A stretch of 64,000 bases of DNA from Kitasatospora viridis. GTDB lineage: Bacteria > Actinomycetota > Actinomycetes > Streptomycetales > Streptomycetaceae. Of this stretch, positions 37,493 to 44,876 are shown one piece after another; the stretch's first letter is position 1, and every line of letters starts with the position of its first letter. The notes below the pieces were generated by a model. That model worked only from the letters and a program-made list of their open reading frames with translations, was not told the DNA's origin and did no database searches. The stretch is from contig NZ_VIWT01000001.1 in the NCBI RefSeq assembly GCF_007829815.1, positions 248,001 to 312,000 on the forward strand, written 5' to 3'. A program made the position numbers and the translations under genes.

Positions 37493-38325
37493 CCGGCAAC
37501 AGCCTCCGTGGTGGTGGTCCAGCGCCGCACGTGCGGCAGGTCGTCGTCCAGCCAGTAGGCATCGTCCTCGGTGACCACCAGCAGTTCCTCGAACTTGATG
37601 CCGGTGTCCCGGAAGCCGATGTGCGGCTCGACCGCCCACAGGCCCGGGGTGGGCGCGTGCCGCGAGGAACGGCCGTCGGCCCACAGCGGGGAGCGGCCGT
37701 GCAGGCGCTCGGTGATCAGCTCGCGGCCCAGGGTCTGCAGGGTGCGCAGGCCGAAGCCGAAGAGGTTGACGCCGGCCGGGGCCCGGCTGGTGTTCCGGGT
37801 CACCTGGTGGCCGATCACCCGGCCCGGGTAGACCTGGTGGCGGTTGTCGTAGCCGTGCGCGGCGATCTGGGCGTCCACGGCCGCGTAGATCTCGTTCAGC
37901 GGCTTGCGGGCCTTCACCTCGCGCAGGATCAGGTCCCGGTAGACCTTCAGGTCCTGGGCCAGCCGGTCCCAGACCTGGTTCTCGCCGACCTTGCCGCCGT
38001 AGCCGATGTCGGCGGTGTAGCCGTCCACCACCGGCGCGCAGTCCAGCACGAAGGGCATGCCCTCCTGGAGCACCCGGCCGCCGGCGAAGAACTGCAGCGG
38101 GGTGTGGAAGTGGCGGAAGGCGGTGCGGTCGCCGAACCAGGCGAACGGCACGTGGAAGAAGTCGGTCACCCCGGCGCCCACCAGGCTGCGGCGCAGCCGG
38201 GCGGTGGCCTGACGCTCCGTCACCCCCGGCTCGATCCAGGCGGCGACCTGCTCGGCGCAGCGGTAGGCGAGCTGCTGGACCTCGCGGAAGGTCTCCAGGT
38301 CGCGGTCACTGTAGGCGAAAGCCAT
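37489..38325 (-). CDS. M24-family (creatinase/aminopeptidase-fold) protein
   Basis: A 278-residue pita-bread-fold protein. Metal ligands expected of the family are present: Asp95 and Asp106 (VLDCAPVVDGYTADIGYG, spacing 11 as in methionine aminopeptidase), a His in GRVIGHQVTR, and Glu residues in LWAVEPHIG and IKFEELLVV. It may be an aminopeptidase or a hydrolase of the creatinase branch. It is three bases from the upstream reductase gene and overlaps the EphD-like start, so it shares their pathway even though a peptidase there is unexpected. Confidence 0.85.
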   Translation of the reverse strand: MAFAYSDRDLETFREVQQLAYRCAEQVAAWIEPGVTERQATARLRRSLVGAGVTDFFHVPFAWFGDRTAFRHFHTPLQFFAGGRVLQEGMPFVLDCAPVVDGYTADIGYGGKVGENQVWDRLAQDLKVYRDLILREVKARKPLNEIYAAVDAQIAAHGYDNRHQVYPGRVIGHQVTRNTSRAPAGVNLFGFGLRTLQTLGRELITERLHGRSPLWADGRSSRHAPTPGLWAVEPHIGFRDTGIKFEELLVVTEDDAYWLDDDLPHVRRWTTTTEAVAG

Positions 38326-38328
38326 CGG

Positions 38329-39489
38329 TCAGACCTCCACGGTCAGGGTCTCGCCCTCGGCGGCCCGGGAGACGCAGGGCAGCAGCGCGCCGGCGGCCCG
38401 CTCCTCGGCGGTCAGCCGGCGGTCCCGGTGCTCGGGCGTGCCGGCCACCAGCCGCACCTCGCAGGTGCCGCAGAACCCCTGGTGGCAGGAGTACGGCACG
38501 CCGGGGCGGGCCTCGCGCAGCACGTCCAGGGCGGAGCGGTCGGCGGGCACGGGCAGTTCCTCGCCGGTGTCGGCGAGCTTGAGGGTGAACGGCCGGCCGT
38601 CCCGCACGGGGGCGGCGCCGAACCGCTCGAAGTGCAGTGCGCCGGAGGCGTCGAGCGCCTGCTGCACGGCGGCCAGCATGGGGGCCGGGCCGCAGCAGTA
38701 GACGGCGGCGCCGGGCGCGGCGGGCGCGAGCAGCTGCGCGCCGGTCGGCACGCCCTCGGTGAGCAGGGTGATCCGGGCCGGGTCGAGGGCCCGCAGCTCC
38801 TCGGTGAACGGCAGGCTCTGCGGGCTGCGGCCGGCGTGCACCAGGTGCCAGTCCAGGCCGCGCCGGGCGGCCTCCCGGGCCATCGGCAGCAGCGGGGTGA
38901 TCCCGATGCCGCCGGCCACCAGCAGCACCGCGGGCTCGGCGCAGAAGACGAAGCCGTTGCGCGGCCGACGGACCGTCAGCCGCACGCCCGGGTGCAGCTC
39001 CTCGTGCACCTCGACCGAACCGCCGCCCCCGCCGGCGATCCGGCGCACCGCGATCCGGTAGGAGTGCCGGTCGGCCGGGTCGCCGCAGAGCGAGTAGTGC
39101 CGCTCGCGCCCGGAGGGCAGGGTGAGCCGCAGGTGGGCGCCGGGCTGCCAGGCGGGCAGCGCGCCGCCGGCCGGTTCGGCGAGCCGGAGTTCGACCACGT
39201 CCTCGGCGATCTCCCGGTGTCCGGTGACGGCCAGCACCAGCGGGGCGCGGCCCCGGCTGGGCGGGCGGCGCGGGCTGCGGCGCAGTGCCGGGGCGCCCAG
39301 TGCGGTGGTGTGCAGGTCGCCGAACCGGGTGAGGAAGCGCATGAATCGGTCGGCCTGCGGGCGGCCGTAGAGGTCCGGGGGCAGGTCCGTGAGGTCGTGC
39401 CGCCAGGTGCGGCCGAAGGCGGGGGTGGACGCGGGTTCGGTGGCCGGTGAGGGCAAGGAGGGCTCCGGGGCGGGGTGTTCGGCGGGCAT
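38329..39489 (-). CDS. Ferredoxin-NAD(P)H reductase with C-terminal [2Fe-2S] domain
   Basis: A 386-residue phthalate-dioxygenase-reductase-type electron donor. It has a flavin domain (RHYSLCGDPADRHSYRIAV), a nucleotide domain (LLVAGGIGITPLLPMAREA, VYCCGPAPML) and a C-terminal plant-type cluster domain (YSCHQGFCGTCEVRL, then LLPC). The first 90 residues are an extra Pro-rich segment also seen in reductases paired with non-heme iron oxygenases. Start ATG 39489 lies two bases after the preceding stop. It would pass electrons from NAD(P)H to the neighbouring putative diiron protein. Confidence 0.9.
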   Translation of the reverse strand: MPAEHPAPEPSLPSPATEPASTPAFGRTWRHDLTDLPPDLYGRPQADRFMRFLTRFGDLHTTALGAPALRRSPRRPPSRGRAPLVLAVTGHREIAEDVVELRLAEPAGGALPAWQPGAHLRLTLPSGRERHYSLCGDPADRHSYRIAVRRIAGGGGGSVEVHEELHPGVRLTVRRPRNGFVFCAEPAVLLVAGGIGITPLLPMAREAARRGLDWHLVHAGRSPQSLPFTEELRALDPARITLLTEGVPTGAQLLAPAAPGAAVYCCGPAPMLAAVQQALDASGALHFERFGAAPVRDGRPFTLKLADTGEELPVPADRSALDVLREARPGVPYSCHQGFCGTCEVRLVAGTPEHRDRRLTAEERAAGALLPCVSRAAEGETLTVEV

Positions 39490-39491
39490 CG

Positions 39492-40382
39492 TCAGTGCGC
39501 GGCCGCGGCGGCGCGGGCGGCGGGCGAGGCCGCCAGGTAGGCGAGCGCCTGTCCGCTGGAGCCCTCCTGGGTGGGGTGGTAGCCGGGGCGCAGGTAGCGC
39601 AGGCCGGAGCGGACCGACTGGACCGGGTCGGGCAGCAGGCCGCGCTGCGAGATCTCCCAGGCCTGCCGCCAGCTGGGCTTGAGGCTGCCGCGCAGTTCGG
39701 GGTCGGCGGCGAGCAGGAAGCGCAGGCCGCGCACCCACAGGTGCACCAGCAGGGGGCCGCCGATCAGCATGCCGCGGACCCGGCGGCCGTAGCCGGGGTC
39801 GAGGTGCACCAGCAGGTCGTAGGCGACGCTGCGGTGCTCGACCTCCTCGGCGCCGTGCCAGCGCAGCAGGTCGAGCATGGTGGCGTCGGCCCCGGCCCGG
39901 TCCAGGCCGGGCGAGTTGAGCGCCCAGTTGCCGAGGAAGGCGGTGAAGTGCTCGATCGCGGCGACGAAGGCGACCCGCTCGATCACGTTCTCCCGGCGCT
40001 TGCGCGGGCCGAGCCGGGGCTTCTCGCCGAGCACCTTCTGGAACATCCAGGCGATCTGCCGCACGTAGGGGCGGGGGTCCAGGCCCTGGCCGACCAGGTG
40101 GTCGAGCACCTCCTGGTGGGCCTCGGCGTGGATCGCCTCCTGGCCGATGAAGCCGAGCACCTCCTCGCGCAGCTGCTCGTCGGTGATCAGCGGCAACGCG
40201 TCCTTGAAGACCTTGGTGAACCAGCGCTCGCCCTCGGGCAGCAGCAGGTGCAGCACGTTGATGGTGTGGGTGGCGACGGGCTCGTCGGGGATCCAGTGGA
40301 GCGGCAGGCGGCTCCAGTCGAACTTCACGTCGCGGGGTTCCAGCACGAGGTCGGTGTGCACCTCGGGGGTGGTTGCGGACAT
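39492..40382 (-). CDS. PF10118-type metal-dependent hydrolase, putative diiron protein
   Basis: A 296-residue helical protein of the predicted metal-dependent hydrolase family (PF10118). Carboxylate/His motifs typical of ferritin-like diiron sites are seen: GQEAIHAEAHQEV, AIEHFTAFLGNW and WHGAEEVEHRSVAYD. ATG 40382 is preceded by AGGAGCG. It heads a four-gene leftward operon with a [2Fe-2S] reductase, an M24 protein and an EphD-like fusion. The name hydrolase is historical; the reductase next door suggests an oxygen-dependent reaction, which is inference. Confidence 0.82.
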   Translation of the reverse strand: MSATTPEVHTDLVLEPRDVKFDWSRLPLHWIPDEPVATHTINVLHLLLPEGERWFTKVFKDALPLITDEQLREEVLGFIGQEAIHAEAHQEVLDHLVGQGLDPRPYVRQIAWMFQKVLGEKPRLGPRKRRENVIERVAFVAAIEHFTAFLGNWALNSPGLDRAGADATMLDLLRWHGAEEVEHRSVAYDLLVHLDPGYGRRVRGMLIGGPLLVHLWVRGLRFLLAADPELRGSLKPSWRQAWEISQRGLLPDPVQSVRSGLRYLRPGYHPTQEGSSGQALAYLAASPAARAAAAAH

Positions 40383-40558
40383 GGGGGCGCTCCTGACCTG
40401 CGATCAGCTCTGCGGTGGGTGGCGGCAGAGCCTCAAACTACTGGCGGGTACCCCGGTGGACAAGGGGTTCGGCGAAGCTTATCGACAAGACGTCTAATAA
40501 CACCTGCGAACGGTCCAACTCCGCTCGCCGCCCCGGCCGCGGCCACCTAGCGTGAGCC

Positions 40559-40576
40559 TGCCGGTACCGTCCGGCA
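40559..40576 (+). promoter_or_regulatory. Short dyad upstream of the CBS gene
   Basis: TGCCGG and CCGGCA flank TACCGT, directly ahead of the ribosome site of the CBS-domain gene; a second palindrome GGCCGCGGCC lies at 40535-40544. Either could be an operator for hypoxia-type control, but the match to any known box is not shown. Confidence 0.35.
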
Positions 40577-40592
40577 TCGAGAGGAGAGAGTC

Positions 40593-41027
40593 GTGATCAC
40601 AGCCCGTGACATCATGCACGCCGACGCCCAGTGCATCGAGGCCGACAAGACCCTGCGTCAGGCCGCGGAGATGATGCGCGCCAAGGGAGTCGGCGCCCTG
40701 CCGATCTGCGGACCGGACAAGAAGCTCAAGGGCATCATCACCGACCGTGACATCGTGCTGGAGTGTCTGGGGGCCGGCAAGGACCCCGACACCATGCGTG
40801 CCATGGACCTGGCCGGCCACCTGCACTGCGTGCACGCGGAGGACGAGATGGACGTGGTGCTGAAGAAGATGGAGCAGCACCAGATCCGCCGGATGCCGGT
40901 GATCGACAACGGCAAGCTGGTCGGCATCATCACCGAGAAGGACCTGGCGATGGGCCACAAGATGGCCAAGGGCGTGACGGACAAGCAGATCATCGAGTTC
41001 ATGGACAGCATGTTCGCCAAGCACTGA
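40593..41027 (+). CDS. CBS-pair protein similar to hypoxic response protein 1
   Basis: A 144-residue protein made of two CBS domains (TARDIMHADAQC to about residue 62; then to about 125). It resembles Mycobacterium tuberculosis Hrp1 (Rv2626c) over its whole length: length, GALPICG and TDRDIV, HQIRRMPVI and the position of Cys14 and Cys39, which form a disulfide in Hrp1, all agree. Hrp1 is a DosR dormancy-regulon protein of unknown biochemical role. GTG 40593 has GAGGAGAGAG upstream. Confidence 0.9.
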   Translation: MITARDIMHADAQCIEADKTLRQAAEMMRAKGVGALPICGPDKKLKGIITDRDIVLECLGAGKDPDTMRAMDLAGHLHCVHAEDEMDVVLKKMEQHQIRRMPVIDNGKLVGIITEKDLAMGHKMAKGVTDKQIIEFMDSMFAKH

Positions 41028-41045
41028 CGCGCCGTCCGCACGCAC

Positions 41046-41083
41046 GCGGGCCGGGACCCTCCGCCTCGGAGGTCCCGGCCCGC
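41046..41083. terminator. Bidirectional terminator, CBS gene / SnoaL-like gene
   Basis: GCGGGCCGGGACC and GGTCCCGGCCCGC form a perfect 13-bp stem with a small inner stem (TCCG/CGGA), between convergent stops at 41027 and 41097. Confidence 0.85.
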
Positions 41084-41096
41084 AGCGCGTCACGCG

Positions 41097-41555
41097 CTAC
41101 TTCGCGGCGAGCGCCTCGAACAGCTCCGTCAGCCGGTTGCCGCCGACCGCGAAGCCGAGGTGGTCGTGGAAGTCCCGGGTCGACACGATCAGGCCGTCGC
41201 GCACCCGCAGCACCTGGATGTTGGCGACCTCGAAGGTCCGCCCGGTCCCCCGGTGGTGCACCTCGTAGTCGAACTCGGCGACCACCACCTCCGGGTCGTC
41301 GGTCTCCCGGACCACCACGTTCTTGGTCGCCAGCTCGATCGGGCGCTCCTTCTCGGCCTGCGCGAACCGCTCGCGCAGCACCTCCCGCCCGACGATGCGG
41401 CGCGGACCGACCGGCTCGAAGACGATCTCCACCACGGCGTCCTCGGCGTAGAGGTCGGCCAGCGGCGCCAGCTCCCCACTGGCGATCCCCGCGATCAGCC
41501 GCTCGAAGACCTCGCGCGGCGTAGCGCCCTTGGACATGATGAACTCTGCGGACAT
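41097..41555 (-). CDS. SnoaL-like (NTF2-fold) protein
   Basis: A 152-residue cone-shaped NTF2-like protein: TPREVFERLIAGIASGELAPLADLYAEDAVVE is the typical helical lead-in, followed by curved strands ending FEVANIQVLRVRDGLIVSTRDFHDH. Such proteins are small isomerases, hydrolases or binding proteins; no catalytic function can be fixed. It is divergent from a TetR gene with a shared operator, so it is probably that regulator's target. Start ATG 41555 is preferred over a second ATG six codons on. Confidence 0.82.
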   Translation of the reverse strand: MSAEFIMSKGATPREVFERLIAGIASGELAPLADLYAEDAVVEIVFEPVGPRRIVGREVLRERFAQAEKERPIELATKNVVVRETDDPEVVVAEFDYEVHHRGTGRTFEVANIQVLRVRDGLIVSTRDFHDHLGFAVGGNRLTELFEALAAK

Positions 41556-41599
41556 GATCAACCCCCAGGCGACACGGTCGCTAGAATCGGACCAGCGAC

Positions 41600-41619
41600 T
41601 CCGTTTCGAACGATACGGA
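41600..41619. promoter_or_regulatory. Candidate TetR operator
   Basis: TCCGTTTCG-AA-CGATACGGA pairs in eight of nine positions and lies in the 108-bp divergent region, 45 bp from each start. This is typical of a TetR autoregulatory operator also controlling the SnoaL-like gene. Confidence 0.6.
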
Positions 41620-41663
41620 CTGAGCACTCCGGTTGTCCAGGGTGAGCGAGAGGGCGGAGCAGG

Positions 41664-42248
41664 ATGAACGAGGGGCGGACCCGCCCACTGCGGGCGGACG
41701 CGGCCCGCAACCGGGCCCGGCTGCTGGACGTCGCGGCCGAGGTGTTCACCGAGCGGGGCCTCGGCGTGACCACCGAGGAGATCGCCCGGGCGGCGGGGGT
41801 CGGGGTGGGCACCCTGTTCCGGCACTTCCCGACCAAGGAGGCGCTGCTCCAGGCCGTGCTGGTGCGCCGGATGGAGCGGCTGGTCGCGGACGGCACCGAG
41901 CTGGCCGAACGGGAGCAGCCCGCCGAGGCCTTCTTCGCCGCGTTCCGGCTGGTCGTCGACCGGTCGGCCGGCAAGGAGGAGTTCGCCCGGGCGCTGGCCA
42001 GCGCCGGGATCGACGTGCACGCCGGCCTCGGCGAACTCTCGGGCGCGGTCCGCGAGCTGCTGGAGCGCCTGCTGACCGGCGCTCAGCGGGCGGGCGCGGT
42101 GCGCCCGGAGCTCGGCGTGCCGGAGCTGATCGCGCTGCTGGTCGGCACCAACGCCTCGATGGAGCAGCTCGGACCCGACCCGGCGGCCCATGAGCGGATC
42201 TTCCAGGTGGTCTTCGCCGGCCTGCGGCCGGCCCCGGCCGACCGCTGA
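41664..42248 (+). CDS. TetR/AcrR-family transcriptional regulator
   Basis: A 194-residue repressor. The N-terminal HTH is clear: NRARLLDVAAEVFTERG, VTTEEIARAAGVGVGTLFRHFPTKEALLQAV (residues about 12-55); the rest is a helical ligand domain. ATG 41664 has GGAGCAGG upstream. It is divergent from the SnoaL-like gene across a palindrome at 41600-41619, so local control is likely. It ends eight bases from the convergent IclR gene. Confidence 0.92.
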   Translation: MNEGRTRPLRADAARNRARLLDVAAEVFTERGLGVTTEEIARAAGVGVGTLFRHFPTKEALLQAVLVRRMERLVADGTELAEREQPAEAFFAAFRLVVDRSAGKEEFARALASAGIDVHAGLGELSGAVRELLERLLTGAQRAGAVRPELGVPELIALLVGTNASMEQLGPDPAAHERIFQVVFAGLRPAPADR

Positions 42249-42255
42249 GGCCCCG

Positions 42256-43035
42256 TCAGACCGCCATCGCGAGCATCAGCGGGGCGGCCCGCTCGGAGAG
42301 CAGCTCGGCGGCGGCGCGCAGCCGGTGCGCGCTGCCGATCGGCAGCGACATGGCCAGGCAGCCCACCGTGTTGCCCGCCGTCACCGGCACCGCGGCGCAG
42401 ACCGTGCCGAGCGCGTACTCCTGGAGGTCCAGCACCGGCACGGTGGCCGGCTGGCGCTCCAGGCGGTGCAGCAACTGGTCGCTGTCGGTGATGGTGCGCG
42501 AGGTGAGCCGGGCGATCGGGTGGCGGGAGAGGTGGTCGAGCCGGCCGTCGTGGTCCAGCTGGCTCAGCAGGCACTTGCCGATCGCGCTGGCGTGCGCGGT
42601 GGCCTTGAAGTCGACCCACTCGTGCACCGCGGGCGCGTGCTCGGCCTCGGCCACCGCCTCCACCCGCAGCTCGCCGTCGTGGTAGCGGCTGAAGTAGACG
42701 GCGGCGCCCAGCTCGTCGCGCAGCTCGGTGAGCTTGTGCTGGAGGCGGATCCGGATCATCTGCTCGCGGTTGGCCTGGCCGAGCATGGCCAGGGTGCCGC
42801 CGAGCACCCAGGCGCCGTCGATCGGCTGGAGGTAGCCCTCCTCGCAGAGCAGGGCGGCCAGTTGGTGCACCGCGGCCTCGGGCAGCGCCGTCTCCCGGGC
42901 CAGGTCGCGCGGGGTCGCGCCGTACGGGTGGCGGTCGACGGCCTCCAGCAGGCGCAGCGCGCCGCGCAGCGTGGGCTGCGCCCCGCCGAACCCCTGGTCC
43001 AGCGTGATCTGACGACCCGGGCCGTGTGCCGGCAT
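42256..43035 (-). CDS. IclR-family transcriptional regulator
   Basis: A 259-residue regulator with an N-terminal winged helix (LRGALRLLEAVDRHPYGATPRDLARETALPEAAVHQLAALL) and a C-terminal IclR effector domain (FKATAHASAIGKCLLSQL, CAAVPVTAGNTVGCLAMSLP). ATG 43035 follows AGGGGAGG. It is distinct from the AllR-like protein at 61617 and its targets are not evident from position. Confidence 0.88.
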   Translation of the reverse strand: MPAHGPGRQITLDQGFGGAQPTLRGALRLLEAVDRHPYGATPRDLARETALPEAAVHQLAALLCEEGYLQPIDGAWVLGGTLAMLGQANREQMIRIRLQHKLTELRDELGAAVYFSRYHDGELRVEAVAEAEHAPAVHEWVDFKATAHASAIGKCLLSQLDHDGRLDHLSRHPIARLTSRTITDSDQLLHRLERQPATVPVLDLQEYALGTVCAAVPVTAGNTVGCLAMSLPIGSAHRLRAAAELLSERAAPLMLAMAV

Positions 43036-43358
43036 GGTCCTCCCCTTCCGCCGCGCTCGGACGAACCCCTGCGGCTCCGTCAGCGCCGGAGACCAACCTC
43101 CAGCCTATCCACCGACGAACCGTCAGGTCCGCCGCACCGCCGAGATTCCCGCAGGTGACGGCTAATGGCCGAATGGCATATGCCAGACGCTCGTGAAGCG
43201 ACGCGCTCTTGACACGGCACGGTGCGACGGTACCCGGAGCACCCGGTCCTCCGGTACCCGGAACGCCGGGTCCGCCGGTGCCCGGGAACGGCCGACGGAC
43301 CCCTCCCCCACTGTCCGAGGGGGAGGGGTCCTGAGGGTGCGTCAGCTGGTCCGGTGGG
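43036..43358. other. Intergenic region with repeats and a terminator
   Basis: 323 bp between the IclR gene start and the catalase stop. It holds degenerate copies of a CCGGTACCCGGA-like unit at about 43229-43290 and the catalase terminator at 43297-43331. The AT-richer part near 43160-43190 (GAATGGCATATGCCAGA, containing the palindrome GGCATATGCC) is the likely IclR-gene promoter/operator. Confidence 0.5.
43297..43331 (-). terminator. Terminator of the allantoin/catalase operon
   Basis: GGACCCCTCCCCC and GGGGGAGGGGTCC form a perfect 13-bp stem with a nine-base loop, 28 bases beyond the catalase stop. Confidence 0.88.
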
Positions 43359-44819
43359 TCAGCCCTCGTCGCCGGCGCGCAGCACCGCCACGGCGGCGGC
43401 CAGGCGGCTGCCGTACTCCTCGTCGGCGGCGCGGAAGTGCGCCAGGTTCTTCTCGACGACGTCGTCGCGGGTGACCTGGGCCAGGAAGCCGGCCAGGTTG
43501 GCGATCAGGCGGTCCTTCTCGCCGTCCGACATCAGCCGGTAGAGCTCGCCGGCCTGGAAGAAGTCGTCGTCCTTGGTGTGCTTCGGCGTGGTGTAGGTGC
43601 CGGTGTGGCCGTTCAGCGCGACCGGGGCGGCCAGCGCGTTGTCGCTCTGGCGCGGGCCGTCGTACGAGTTGGGCTCGTAGTTCTTGCCGCGGCCCGACTT
43701 GTTGACGGCCGAGAAGCCGTCGCGGCCGTAGTTGTTCGCCTCGGTGGCCTTCGGCGCGTTCACCGCGAGCAGGGTGTGGTTCACGCCGAGCCGGTAGCGC
43801 TGCGCGTCGGCGTAGGCGAACAGGCGGCCCTGCAGCATCTTGTCCGGGGACGGGCCGATGCCGGGCACGAAGTTGTTCGGCGAGAAGGCGGCCTGCTCGA
43901 CCTCGGCGAAGACGTTCTCCGGGTTCTTGTTGAGCACCAGGCGGCCGACCTTGACCAGCGGGTAGTCGGCGTGCGGCCAGACCTTGGTCAGGTCGAACGG
44001 GTTGAAGCGGTAGTCGGCGGCCGCGGCCACCGGCATCAGCTGCACGTAGAGGGTCCAGGACGGGAAGACCCCGCGCTCGATCGCCTGGTGCAGGTCGCGC
44101 TGGTGGCTGTCGGCGTCCCCGCCGACCACCTCGGCGGCCTGGCCGCCGTCCAGCGAGCGGACGCCCTGGTTGGTCTTGAAGTGGTACTTGACCCAGAACG
44201 CCTCGCCGGCCGAGTTGACCCACTGGTAGGTGTGCGAGCCGTAGCCGTTCATGTGGCGGTAGGAGGCCGGGATGCCGCGGTCGCCGAAGAGCCAGGTGAT
44301 CTGGTGGGTGGCCTCGGGGGCGTGCGCCCAGAAGTCCCAGACGTTGTCGGCCTCGGTGATGCCGGTGAACGGGTCGCGCTTCTGCGAGTGGATGAAGTCG
44401 GGGAACTTCAGCGGGTCCTTGATGAAGAAGACCGGGGTGTTGTTGCCGACCAGGTCGTAGTTGCCCTCGCCGGTGTAGAACTTCAGCGCGAAGCCGCGCG
44501 GGTCGCGCACCGCGTCGCTGGCGCCCAGGTTGCCGGCCACGGTGGAGAAGCGCAGGAAGACCTCGGTGCGCTTGCCCACCTCGGCGAGGAAGTCGGCCTT
44601 GGTGTACTGGGAGACCTCGTCGGTCACCTCGAAGTAGCCGTAGGCGCCGGAGCCGCGGGCGTGCACCACGCGCTCCGGGATGCGCTCGCGGTTGAACCGG
44701 GCCAGCTTCTCCAGCAGCTGCTGGTCCTGGATGAGCAGCGGGCCGTACTCGCCGGCCGACGCCGAGTTCTGGTTGTCGGCGATCGGGGCGCCGGACTCGG
44801 TGGTCAGGATCTTGGACAT
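43359..44819 (-). CDS. katA: Monofunctional heme catalase
   Basis: A 486-residue small-subunit catalase converting hydrogen peroxide to water and oxygen. The distal His region RIPERVVHARGSGAYGYFE, RFSTVAGNLGASD, NNTPVFFIKDP and the proximal tyrosine motif RLFAYADAQRYRLG are intact. ATG 44819 has GAAGGA upstream. It lies 57 bases after allantoicase in the same direction with no intervening terminator, so it is probably co-transcribed with allB-alc; uricase, which makes peroxide, is encoded nearby. Confidence 0.95.
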   Translation of the reverse strand: MSKILTTESGAPIADNQNSASAGEYGPLLIQDQQLLEKLARFNRERIPERVVHARGSGAYGYFEVTDEVSQYTKADFLAEVGKRTEVFLRFSTVAGNLGASDAVRDPRGFALKFYTGEGNYDLVGNNTPVFFIKDPLKFPDFIHSQKRDPFTGITEADNVWDFWAHAPEATHQITWLFGDRGIPASYRHMNGYGSHTYQWVNSAGEAFWVKYHFKTNQGVRSLDGGQAAEVVGGDADSHQRDLHQAIERGVFPSWTLYVQLMPVAAAADYRFNPFDLTKVWPHADYPLVKVGRLVLNKNPENVFAEVEQAAFSPNNFVPGIGPSPDKMLQGRLFAYADAQRYRLGVNHTLLAVNAPKATEANNYGRDGFSAVNKSGRGKNYEPNSYDGPRQSDNALAAPVALNGHTGTYTTPKHTKDDDFFQAGELYRLMSDGEKDRLIANLAGFLAQVTRDDVVEKNLAHFRAADEEYGSRLAAAVAVLRAGDEG

Positions 44820-44876
44820 GATGGTCCTTCGGATGAGAGGCGGTGCGTGGAGAAGGGATCGGATTCCGACGGGGCG

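Noticed and set aside
43229..43290. CCGGTACCCGG-like repeats as a possible CRISPR or REP array
   Set aside because: The units are short, overlapping and degenerate with no regular spacers; they look like local slippage.
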